Positions 1-10,160 of a DNA stretch of 64,000 nucleotides are shown here, piece by piece (position 1 is the stretch's first letter; every line of letters begins with the position of its first letter). The notes beneath the pieces were generated by a model, which was not told where the DNA came from, did not search any database, and saw only the letters and a list, made by a program, of their open reading frames with translations. The stretch spans positions 7,564,001 through 7,628,000 of the forward strand of contig OZ020248.1 in the NCBI GenBank assembly GCA_963971285.1, in the 5' to 3' direction. Source of the stretch: Astropecten irregularis (Eukaryota; Echinodermata; Asteroidea; Paxillosida; Astropectinidae). Position numbers and translations under genes: made by a program.

Positions 1-32
1 GTAGAGTTCATCTGGGGCTACATGTCCTGTAA

Positions 33-45
33 GTTTTTTTGTCGA
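33..45 (+). other. T7 tract variant at the GTTTCAAGTCG position
   Basis: Here AAG is followed by seven T and then GTCGATTG, where most monomers have GTTTCAAGTCG or GTTTCTAGTCG. The tract is one base longer than the sequence it replaces and gives 218-bp monomers. Length varies by slippage, for example eight T near 8.06, 21.28 and 28.68 kb and nine near 41.51 kb. Interrupted forms occur at 11.76 kb (TTTTTTCGTCG) and 16.94 kb (TTTGTTTTG). The variant spans 1-53.9 kb and is absent from zone 7. Confidence 0.85.
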
Positions 46-117
46 TTGTCTCAGTATTCAGGGAGAAATTTCCAACTCTAGCGTCAAAAAGTGTCTCATA
101 GTCTAAGTGCAGTTTTA

Positions 118-139
118 ATGCCGCCTGCTCGGCGGCCAT
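118..139. other. GC-rich dyad / potential hairpin in the monomer (CCGCC-GGCGG form)
   Basis: Positions 120-125 read GCCGCC and 131-136 read GGCGGC, a perfect six-base inverted repeat around the loop TGCTC. ATG at 118-120 and CAT at 137-139 extend the arms across a one-base bulge. The element recurs once per monomer of this type through zone 1. It is the most GC-rich part of an otherwise moderate-GC unit. Short dyads able to extrude as hairpins or cruciforms are reported in several centromeric satellites. Here only the base-pairing potential is visible, not any structure or binding protein. Confidence 0.7.
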
Positions 140-435
140 CTCGCATAGCGTGTGGTGCTATACTTGGATTTTCGGCCATGAACATGACTTTGGAATTTGG
201 CAGAGCCAATACTTTCCTGTAGAGTATATGTGGGGCTACATGTCGTGCAAGTTTCTAGTCGATTGCATCAATATTCAGGGAGAAATTTCCAACTCTAACG
301 TCAACAAGTCACTCATAGTCAAAGTGCAGTTTTAATGCCGCCTGCTCGGCGGCCATCTCGCATAGCGTGTGGTGCTATACTTGGATTTTCGGCCATGAAC
401 ATGACTTTGGAATTTGGCAGAGCCAATACTTTCCT

Positions 436-1523
436 GTAGAGTATATGTGGGGCTACATGTCGTGCAAGTTTCAAGTCGATTGCATCAGTATTCAGTGAGA
501 ACTTTCCAACTCTAGCGTCAAAAAGTCACTCATAGTCTAAGTGCAGTTTTAATGCCGCCTGCTCGGCGGCCTTCTCGCATAGCGTGTGGTGCTATACTTG
601 GATTTTCGGCCATGAACATGACTTTGGAATTTGGCACAGCCCATATTTTCCAGTAGATTACATCTGGGGCTACATGTCGTGCAAGTTTCTAGTCGATTGC
701 CTCAGTATTCAGGGATAAATTTCCAACTCTAGCGTCAAAAAGTCTCTCATAGTCTAAGTGCAGTTTTAATGCGGCCTGCTCGGCGGCCTTCTCGCATAGC
801 GTTTGGTGCTATACTTGGATTTTCGGCCAAGAACATGAGTTTGGAATTTAGTAAAATCCCATATTTTCCTGTAGAGTACATGTAGGGCTAGATGTCGTGC
901 AAGTTTCTAGTCGATTGCCTCAGTATTCAGGGAGAAATGTCCAACTCTAACGTCAAAAAGTGTCTCATAGTCTAAGTGCAGTTTTAATGCGGCCTGCTCG
1001 GCGGCCTTCTCTCATAGCGTGCGGTGCTATACGTGGATTGTCGGCCATGAACATGACTTTGGAATTTGGCACAGCCCATATTTCCCTGTAGAGTAAATCT
1101 GGGGCTACATGTCGTGCAAGTTTCAAGTCGATTGCCTCGGTATTTAGGGAGAATTTTCCAACTCTAGCGTCGAAAAAGAGTCTCATAGTCTAAGTGCAGT
1201 TTTAATGCGGCTTGCTCGGCGGCCTTCTCGCATACCGTGTGGTGCTATACCTGGATTTTCGGCCATGAACATGACTTTGGAATTTGACACAGCCCATATT
1301 TCCCTGTAGAGTTCATCTGGGGCTACATGTCCTGCAAGTTTTTTTGTCGATTGTCTCAGTATTCAGGGAGAAATTTCCAACTCTAGCGTCAAAAAGTGTC
1401 TCATAGTCTAAGTGCAGTTTTAATGCCGCCTGCTCGGCGGCCATCTCGCATAGCGTGTGGTGCTATACTTGGATTTTCGGCCATGAACATGACTTTGGAA
1501 TTTGGCAGAGCCAATACTTTCCT
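436..1523. repeat. Five-monomer higher-order module, ~1,088 bp (reference copy)
   Basis: Five distinct monomers follow one another, starting at 436, 653, 871, 1088 and 1306. Their order is: a TTCAGTGAGAAC monomer; a CCAGTAGATTACATC / GGGATAAATTT monomer; a TAGTAAAATCCC-following monomer with TAGGGCTAGATG; a GTAAATCTGG / TCGGTATTTAGGG / CGAAAAAGAG monomer; and a TCCTGCAAGTTTTTTT monomer. The same order, complete or partial, recurs at about 3.05-4.1 kb, 5.4-6.3 kb, 7.4-8.1 kb and 8.25-9.2 kb. This is a higher-order repeat (HOR): a multi-monomer unit amplified as a block. Its length matches five-monomer spacings seen again in zone 3. Confidence 0.8.
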
Positions 1524-2818
1524 GTAGAGTATATGTGGGGCTACATGTCGTGCAAGTTTCTAGTCGATTGCATCAGTATTCAGGGAGAAATTTCCAACTC
1601 TAACGTCAACAAGTCACTCATAGTCAAAGTGCAGTTTTAATGCGGCCTGCTCGGCGGCCTTCTCTCATAGCGTGTGGTGCTATACTTGGATTTTCGGCCC
1701 TAAACATGACTTTGGAATTTGGCACAGACCATATTTTCCTGTATAGTACATTTTGGGCTACATGTCGTGCAAGTTTCTAGTCGATTGCCTCAGTATTCAG
1801 GGAGAAATTTCCAACTCTAACGTCAACAAGTCACTCATAGTCAAAGTGCAGTTTTAATGCGGCCTGCTCGGCGGCCATCTCGCATAGCGTGTGGTTCTAT
1901 ACTCTGATTTTCGGCCATGAACATGACTTTGGAATTTGGCAGAGCCAATACTTTCCTGTAGAGTATATGCGGGGCTACATGTCGTGGAAGTTTCTAGTCG
2001 ATTGCATCAGTATTCAGGGAGAAATTTCCAACTCTAACGTCAAAAAGTCACTCATAGTCAAAGTGCAGTTTTAATGCCGCCTGCTCGGCGGCCATCTCGC
2101 ATAGCGTGTGGTGCTATACTTGGATTTTCGGCCATGAACATGACTTTGGAATTTGGCAGAGCCAATACTTTCCTGTAGAGTATATGTGGGGCTACATGTC
2201 GTGCAAGTTTCTAGTCGATTGCATCAGTATTCAGGGAGAAATTTCCAACTCTAACGTCAAAAAGTCACTCATAGTCAAAGTGCAGTTTTAATGCGGCCTT
2301 CTCGGCGGCCTTCTCTCATAGCTTGTGGTGCTATACTTGGATTTTCGGCCCTAAACATGACTTTTTAATTTGGCACAGACCATATTTTCCTGTATAGTAC
2401 ATTTTGGGCTACATGTCGTGCAAGTTTCTAGTCGATTGCCTCAGTATTCAGGGAGAAATTTCCAACTCTAACGTCAAAAAGTCACTCATAGTCAAAGTGC
2501 AGTTTTAATGCGGCCTGCTCGGCGACCATCTCGCATAGCGTGTGGTGCTATACTTGGATTTTCGGCCATGAACATGACTTTGGAATTTGGCACAGCCCAT
2601 ATTTTCCAGTAGATTACATCTGGGGCTACATTTCGTGCAAGTTTCTAGTCGATTGCCTCAGTATTCAGGGATAAATTTCCAACTCTAGCGTCAAAAAGTC
2701 TCTCATAGTCTAAGTGCAGTTTTAATGCGGCCTGCTCGGCGGCCTTCTCGCATAGCGTTTGGTGCTATACTTGGATTTTCGGCCAAGAACATGAGTTTGG
2801 AATTTAGTAAAATCCCAT

Positions 2819-4170
2819 ATTTTCCTGTAGAGTATATGTGGGGCTACATGTCGTGCAAGTTTCTAGTCGATTGCATCAGTATTCAGGGAGAAATTTCCAA
2901 CTCTAACGTCAAAAAGTCACTCATAGTCAAAGTGCAGTTTTAATGCCGCCTGCTCGGCGGCCATCTCGCATAGCGTGTGGTGCTATACTTGGATTTTCGG
3001 CCATGAACATGACTTTGGAATTTGGCAGAGCCAATACTTTCCTGTAGAGTATATGTGGGGCTACATGTCGTGCAAGTTTCAAGTCGATTGCATCAGTATT
3101 CAGTGAGAACTTTCCAACTCTAGCGTCAAAAAGTCACTCATAGTCTAAGTGCAGTTTTAATGCCGCCTGCTCGGCGGCCTTCTAGCATAGCGTGTGGTGC
3201 TATACTTGGATTTTCGGCCATGAACATGACTTTGGAATTTGGCACAGCCCATATTTTCCAGTAGATTACATCTGGGGCTACATGTCGTGCAAGTTTCTTG
3301 TCGATTGCCTTAGTATTCAGGGATAAATTTCCAACTCTAGCGTCAAAAAGTCTCTCATAGTCTAAGTGCAGTTTTAATGCGGCCTGCTCGGCGGCCTTCT
3401 CGCATAGCGTTTGGTGCTATACTTGGATTTTCGGCCAAGAACATGAGTTTGGAATTTAGTAAAATCCCATATTTCCCTGTAGAGTACATGTAGGGCTAGA
3501 TGTCGTGCAAGTTTCTAGTCGATTGCCTCAGTATTCAGGGAGAAATGTCCAACTCTAACGTCAAAAAGTGTCTCATAGTCTAAGTGCAGTTTTAATGCGG
3601 CCTGCTCGGCGGCCTTCTCTCATAGCGTGCGGTGCTATACGTGGATTGTCGGCCATGAACATGACTTTGGAATTTGGCACAGCCCCATTTCCCTGTAGAG
3701 TAAATCTGGGGCTACATGTCGTGCAAGTTTCAAGTCGATTGCCTCGGTATTTAGGGAGAATTTTCCAACTCTAGCGTCGAAAAAGAGTCTCATAGTCTAA
3801 GTGCAGTTTTAATGCGGCTTGCTCGGCGGCCTTCTCGCATACCGTGTTGTGCTATACCTGGATTTTCGGCCATGAACATGACTTTGGAATTTGACACAGC
3901 CCATATTTCCCTGTAGAGTTCATCTGGGGCTACATGTCCTGCAAGTTTTTTTGTCGATTGTCTCAGTATTCAGGGAGAAATTTCCAACTCTAGCGTCAAA
4001 AAGTGTCTCATAGTCTAAGTGCAGTTTTAATGCCGCCTGCTCGGCGGCCATCTCGCATAGCGTGTGGTGCTATACTTGGATTTTCGGCCATGAACATGAC
4101 TTTGGAATTTGGCAGAGCCAATACTTTCCTGTAGAGTATATGTGGGGCTACATGTCGTGCAAGTTTCAAG
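2819..4170. repeat. Copy of 211-1563 (offset ~2,608 bp, 12 monomers)
   Basis: The segment 211-1563 is repeated here at an offset of 2,608 bp, falling to 2,607 after a one-base loss at about 3,685 (CAGCCCCATTTCCC for CAGCCCATATTTCCC). Shared rare variants include TTCAGTGAGAAC, GGGATAAATTT, GAGAAATGTCC with CTAACG, and TGCGGTGCTATACGTGG. The left break lies just before GTAGAGTATATG: upstream, one copy reads CAGAGCCAATAC and the other TAGTAAAATCCC. On the right the copies part at TTTCTAGTC versus TTTCAAGTC. Confidence 0.75.
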
Positions 4171-4460
4171 TCGATTGCATCAGTATTTAGGGAGAAATTT
4201 CCAACTCTAACGTCAAAAAGTCACTCATAGTCTAAGTGCAGTTTTAATGCGGCCTGCTCGGCGGCCTTCTCTCATAGCGTGTGGTGCTATACTTGGATTT
4301 TCGGCCCTAAACATGACTTTGGAATTTGGCAGAGCCAATACTTTCCTGTAGAGTACATTTTGGGCTACATGTCGTGCAAGTTTCAAGCCAATTGCCTCAG
4401 TATTCAGGGAGAAATGTCCAACTCTAGCGTCAAAAAGTGTCTCATAAGTACAGTTTTAAT

Positions 4461-4473
4461 GCGGCATTCGCAT
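4461..4473. repeat. Deletion scar of a short monomer (leftmost example)
   Basis: The GC-rich dyad is missing: GCGGC is followed directly by ATTCGCAT instead of a CTGCTCGGCGGCC stretch. The same monomer also lacks GTCTA a few bases upstream (CTCATAAGTACAG for CTCATAGTCTAAGTACAG). It carries the linked A in AAGTACAG seen in all other short monomers. Confidence 0.75.
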
Positions 4474-4719
4474 AGCGTGTGGTGCTATACTTGGATTTTC
4501 GGCCCTAAACATGACTTTGGAATTTGGCACAGACCATATTTTCCTGTATAGTACATTTTGGGCTACATGTCGTGCAAGTTTCTAGTCGATTGCCTCAGTA
4601 TTCAGGGAGAAATTTCCAACTCTAACGTCAAAAAGTCACTCATAGTCAAAGTGCAGTTTTAATGCGGCCTGCTCGGCGGCCATCTCGCATGGCGTGTGGT
4701 GCTATACTTGGATTTTCGG

Positions 4720-6310
4720 CCCTAAACATGACTTTGGAATTTGGCACAGACCATATTTTCCTGTATAGTACATTTTGGGCTACATGTCGTGCAAGTTTCT
4801 AGTCGATTGCCTCAGTTTTCAGGGAGAAATTTCCAACTCTAACGTCAAAAAGTCACTCATAGTCAAAGTGCAGTTTTAATGCGGCCTGCTCGGCGACCAT
4901 CTCGCATAGCGTGTGGTGCTATACTTGGATTTTCGGCCATGAACATGACTTTGGAATTTGGCACAGCCCATATTTTCCAGTAGATTACATCTGGGGCTAC
5001 ATGTCGTGCAAGTTTCTAGTCGATTGCCTCAGTATTCAGGGATAAATTTCCAACTCTAGCGTCAAAAAGTCTCTCATAGTCTAAGTGCAGTTTTAATGCG
5101 GCCTGCTCGGCGGCCTTCTCGCATAGCGTTTGGTGCTATACTTGGATTTTCGGCCAAGAACATGAGTTTGGAATTTAGTAAAATCCCATATTTTCCTGTA
5201 GAGTATATGTGGGGCTACATGTCGTGCAAGTTTCTAGTCGATTGCATCAGTATTCAGGAAGAAATGTCCAACTCTAACGTCAAAAAGTCACTCATAGTCA
5301 AAGTGCAGTTTTAATGCCGCCTGCTCGGCGGCCATCTCGCATAGCGTGTGGTGCTATACTTGGATTTTCGGCCATGAACATGACTTTGGAATTTGGCAGA
5401 GCCAATACTTTCCTGTAGAGTATATGTGGGGCTACATGTCGTGCAAGTTTCAAGTCGATTGCATCAGTATTCAGTGAGAACTTTCCAACTCTAGCGTCAA
5501 AAAGTCACTCATAGTCAAAGTGCAGTTTTAATGCTGCCTGCTCGGCGGCCTTCTCGCATAGCGTGTGGTGCTATACTTGGATTTTCGGCCATGAACATGA
5601 CTTTGGAATTTGGCACAGCCCATATTTTCCAGTAGATTACATCTGGGGCTACATGTCGTGCAAGTTTCTAGTCGATTGCCTCAGTATTCAGGGATAAATT
5701 TCCAACTCTAGCTTCAAAAAGTCTCTCATAGTCTAAGTGCAGTTTTAATGCGGCCTGCTCGGCGGCCTTCTCGCATAGCGTTTGGTGCTATACTTGGATT
5801 TTCGGCCAAGAACATGAGTTTGGAATTTAGTAAAATCCCATATTTTCCTGTAGAGTACATGTAGGGCTAGATGTCGTGCAAGTTTCTAGTCGATTGCCTC
5901 AGTATTCAGGGAGAAATTTCCAACTCTAACGTCAAAAAGTGTCTCATAGTCTAAGTGCAGTTTTAATGCGGCCTGCTCGGCGGCCTTCTCTCATAGCGTG
6001 CGGTGCTATACGTGGATTGTCGGCCATGAACATGACTTTGGAATTTGGCACAGCCCATATTTCCCTGTAGAGTAAATCTGGGGCTACATGTCGTGCAAGT
6101 TTCAAGTCGATTGCCTCGGTATTTAGGGAGAATTTTCCAACTCTAGCGTCGAAAAAGAGTCTCATAGTCTAAGTGCAGTTTTAATGCGGCTTGCTCGGCG
6201 GCCTTCTCGCATACCGTGTGGTGCTATACCTGGATTTTCGGCCATGAACATGACTTTGGAATTTGACACAGCCCATATTTCCCTGTAGAGTTCATCTGGG
6301 GCTACATGTC
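4720..6310. repeat. Copy of ~2350-3940 (offset 2,371 bp, 11 monomers)
   Basis: The rare GGCGACCATC variant at 2,521 recurs at 4,892. The TTCAGTGAGAAC monomer at about 3.09 kb recurs at about 5.46 kb, and the TGCGGTGCTATACGTGG monomer follows at the same offset in both. The offset is less than 11 x 217 because the interval between copies includes the short 14-bp-deleted monomer at about 4.46 kb. The copies part at about 6.31 kb, where one continues with TCCTGCAAGTTTTTTT and the other with TCGTGCAAGTTTCTAG. Scattered single-base differences (for example GAAGAAATGTCC at 5,255) make this an older duplication than those in zones 3 and 7. Confidence 0.7.
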
Positions 6311-9300
6311 GTGCAAGTTTCTAGTCGATTGCATCAGTATTCAGGGAGAAATTTTCCAACTCTAACGTCAACAAGTCACTCATAGTCAAAGTGCAGTTTT
6401 AATGCCGCCTGCTCGGCGGCCATCTCGCATAGCGTGTGGTGCTATACTTTGATTTTCGGCCATGAACATGACTTTGGAATTTGACACAGCCCATATTTCC
6501 CTGTAGAGTTCATCTGGGGCTACATGTCGTGCAAGTTTCTAGTCGATTGCATCAGTATTCAGGGAGAAATTTCCAACTCTAACGTCAACAAGTCACTCAT
6601 AGTCAAAGTGCAGTTTTAATGCCGCCTGCTCGGCGGCCATCTTGCATAGCGTGTGGTGCTATACTTTGATTTTCGGCCATGAACATGACTTTGGAATTTG
6701 GCAGAGCCAATACTTTCCTGTAGAGTATATCTGGGGCTACATGTCGTGCAAGTTTCAAGTCGATTGCATCAGTATTCAGTGAGAACTTTCCAACTCTAGC
6801 GTCAAAAAGTCACTCATAGTCTAAGTGCAGTTTTAATGCCGCCTGCTCGGCGGCCTTCTCGCATAGCGTGTGGTGCTATACTTGGATTTTCGGCCATGAA
6901 CATGACTTTGGAATTTGGCACAGCCCATATTTTCCAGTAGATTACATCTGGGGCTACATGTCGTGCAAGTTTCTTGTCGATTGCCTCAGTATTCAGGGAT
7001 AAATTTCCAACTCTAGCGTCAAAAAGTCTCTCATAGTCTAAGTGCAGTTTTAATGCGGCCTGCTCGGCGGCCTTCTCGCATAGCGTTTGGTGCTATACTT
7101 GGATTTTCGGCCAAGAACATGAGTTTGGAATTTAGTAAAATCCCATATTTTCCTGTAGAGTATATGTGGGGCTACATGTCGTGCAAGTTTCTAGTCGATT
7201 GCATCAGTATTCAGGGAGAAATTTCCAACTCTAACGTCAAAAAGTCACTCATAGTCAAAGTGCAGTTTTAATGCCGCCTGCTCGGCGGCCATCTCGCATA
7301 GCGTGTGGTGCTATACTTGGATTTTCGGCCATGAACATGACTTTGGAATTTGGCAGAGCCAATACTTTCCTGTAGAGTATATGTGGGGCTACATGTCGTG
7401 CAAGTTTCAAGTCGATTGCATCAGTATTCAGTGAGAACTTTCCAACTCTAGCGTCAAAAAGTCACTCATAGTCTAAGTGCAGTTTTAATGCCGCCTGCTC
7501 GGCGGCCTTCTCGCATAGCGTTTGGTGCTATACTTGGATTTTCGGCCAAGAACATGAGTTTGGAATTTAGTAAAATCCCATATTTTCCTGTAGAGTACAT
7601 GTAGGGCTAGATGTCGTGCAAGTTTCTAGTCGATTGCCTCAGTATTCAGGGAGAAATTTCCAACTCTAACGTCAAAAAGTGTCTCATAGTCTAAGTGCAG
7701 TTTTAATGCGGCCTGCTCGGCGGCCTTCTCTCATAGCGTGCGGTGCTATACGTGGATTGTCGGCCATGAACATGACTTTGGAATTTGGCACAGCCCATAT
7801 TTCCCTGTAGAGTAAATCTGGGGCTACATGTCGTGCAAGTTTCAAGTCGATTGCCTCGGTATTTAGGGAGAATTTTCCAACTCTAGCGTCCAAAAAGAGT
7901 CTCATAGTCTAAGTGCAGTTTTAATGCGGCTTGCTCGGCGGCCTTCTCGCATACCGTGTGGTGCTATACCTGGATTTTCGGCCATGAACATGACTTTGGA
8001 ATTTGACACAGCCCATATTTCCCTGTAGAGTTCATCTGGGGCTACATGTCCTGCAAGTTTTTTTTGTCGATTGTCTCAGTATTCAGGGAGAAATTTCCAA
8101 CTCTAGCGTCAAAAAGTGTCTCATAGTCTAAGTGCAGTTTTAATGCCGCCTGCTCGGCGGCCATCTCGCATAGCGTGTGGTGTTATACTTGGATTTTCGG
8201 CCATGAACATGACTTTGGAATTTGGCAGAGCCAATACTTTCCTGTAGAGTATATCTGGGGCTACATGTCGTGCAAGTTTCAAGTCGATTGCATCAGTATT
8301 CAGTGAGAACTTTCCAACTCTAGCGTCAAAAAGTCACTCATAGTCTAAGTGCAGTTTTAATGCCGCCTGCTCGGCGGCCTTCTCGCATAGCGTGTGGTGC
8401 TATACTTGGATTTTCGGCCATGAACATGACTTTGGAATTTGGCACAGCCCATATTTTCCAGTAGATTACATCTGGGGCTACATGTCGTGCAAGTTTCTAG
8501 TCGATTGCCTCAGTATTCAGGGATAAATTTCCAACTCTAGCGTCAAAAAGTCTCTCATAGTCTAAGTGCAGTTTTAATGCGGCCTGCTCGGCGGCCTTCT
8601 CGCATAGCGTTTGGTGCTATACTTGGATTTTCGGCCAAGAACATGAGTTTGGAATTTAGTAAAATCCCATATTTTCCTGTAGAGTACATGTAGGGCTAGA
8701 TGTCGTGCAAGTTTCTAGTCGATTGCCTCAGTATTCAGGGAGAAATTTCCAACTCTAACGTCAAAAAGTGTCTCATAGTCTAAGTGCAGTTTTAATGCGG
8801 CCTGCTCGGCGGCCTTCTCTCATAGCGTGTGGTGCTATACCTGGATTTTCGGCCATGAACATGACTTTGGATTTTGGCACAGCCCATATTTCCCTGTAGA
8901 GTAAATCTGGGGCTACATGTCGTGCAAGTTTCAAGTCGATTGCCTCGGTATTTAGGGAGAATTTTCCAACTCTAGCGTCGAAAAAGAGTCTCATAGTCTA
9001 AGTGCAGTTTTAATGCGGCTTGCTCGGCGGCCTTCTCGCATACCGTGTGGTGCTATACCTGGATTTTCGGCCATGAACATGATTTTGGAATTTGACACAG
9101 CCCATATTTCCCTGTAGAGTTCATCTGGGGCTACATGTCCTGCAAGTTTTTTTGTCGATTGCCTCAGTATTCAGGGAGAAATTTCCAACTCTAGCGTCAA
9201 AAAGTGTCTAATAGTCTAAGTGCAGTTTTAATGTGTCCTGCTCGGAGGCCTTAACGCATAGCGTGTGGTGCTATACTTGGATTTTCGGCCCTAAACATGA

Positions 9301-9369
9301 CTTTGGAATTTGTCACAGTCCATATTTTCCTGTACAGTACATTTTGGGCTACATGTCTTGCAAGTTTCA

Positions 9370-10160
9370 AGTCGATTGCCTCAGTATTCAGGGAGAAATT
9401 TCTAACTCTAGCGTCGAAAAAGAGTCCCATAGTCTAAGTGCAGTTTTAATGCGGCTTGCTCGGCGGCCTTCTCGCATAGCGTGTGGTGCTATACTTGGAT
9501 TTTCGGCCATGAACATGACTTTGGAATTTGGCAGAGCCAATACTTTCCTGTAGAGTATATGTGGGGCTACATGTCGTGCAAGTTTCTAGTCGATTGCATC
9601 AGTATTCAGGGAGAAATTTCCAACTCTAACGTCAACAAGTCACTCATAGTCAAAGTGCAGTTTTAATGCCGCCTGCTCGGCGGCCTTCTCGCATAGCGTG
9701 TGGTGCTATACTTGGATTTTCGGCCAAGAACATGAGTTTGGAATTTAGTAAAATCCCATATTTTCCTGTAGAGTACATGTAGGGCTAGATGTCGTGCAAG
9801 TTTCTAGTCGATTGCCTCAGTATTCAGGGAGAAATTTCTAACTCTAGCGTCGAAAAAGAGTCCCATAGTCTAAGTGCAGTTTTAATGCGGCTTGCTCGGC
9901 GGCCTTCTCGCATAGCGTGTGGTGCTATACTTGGATTTTCGGCCATGAACATGACTTTGGAATTTGGCAGAGCCAATACTTTCCTGTAGAGTATATGTGG
10001 GGCTACATGTCGTGCAAGTTTCTAGTCGATTGCATCAGTATTCAGGGAGAAATTTCCAACTCTAACGTCAACAAGTCACTCATAGTCAAAGTGCAGTTTT
10101 AATGCCGCCTGCTCGGCGGCCTTCTCGCATAGCGTGTGGTGCTATACTTGGATTTTCGGC
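9370..10160. repeat. Two-monomer tandem duplication (436 bp)
   Basis: GAAATTTCTAACTCTAGCG followed by CGAAAAAGAGTCCC at about 9.40 kb recurs at about 9.83 kb, and the following GTATATG / AACGTCAACAAG monomer is duplicated with it. The copies diverge at about 9.725 kb, where one continues CCAAGAACATGAG and the other CCATGAACATGAC. This is a small local exchange inside zone 1. Confidence 0.65.

Noticed and set aside
13-43. tRNA gene or tRNA-derived SINE suggested by the GTTTCAAGTCG element
   Set aside because: No cloverleaf, anticodon arm or acceptable A-box could be found at the right spacing; only the B-box-like piece is present.
118-139. Rho-independent transcription terminator (GC-rich dyad near T runs)
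   Set aside because: The TTTT lies upstream of the dyad, not immediately downstream, on the plus strand. On the minus strand an AAAA precedes nothing transcribed, and there is no gene to terminate.
170-186. CENP-B box-like sequence around TTCGGCCATGAACATG or TTCGCATACCGAG
   Set aside because: The TTCG start is present, but the required A and CGGG positions do not match the known consensus in the variants I checked.
9233-9553. Transposable-element fragment or coding exon in the TCCTGCTCGGAGGCC monomers
   Set aside because: The sequence aligns end to end with other monomers and has no terminal repeats, target-site duplication or conserved protein motif.
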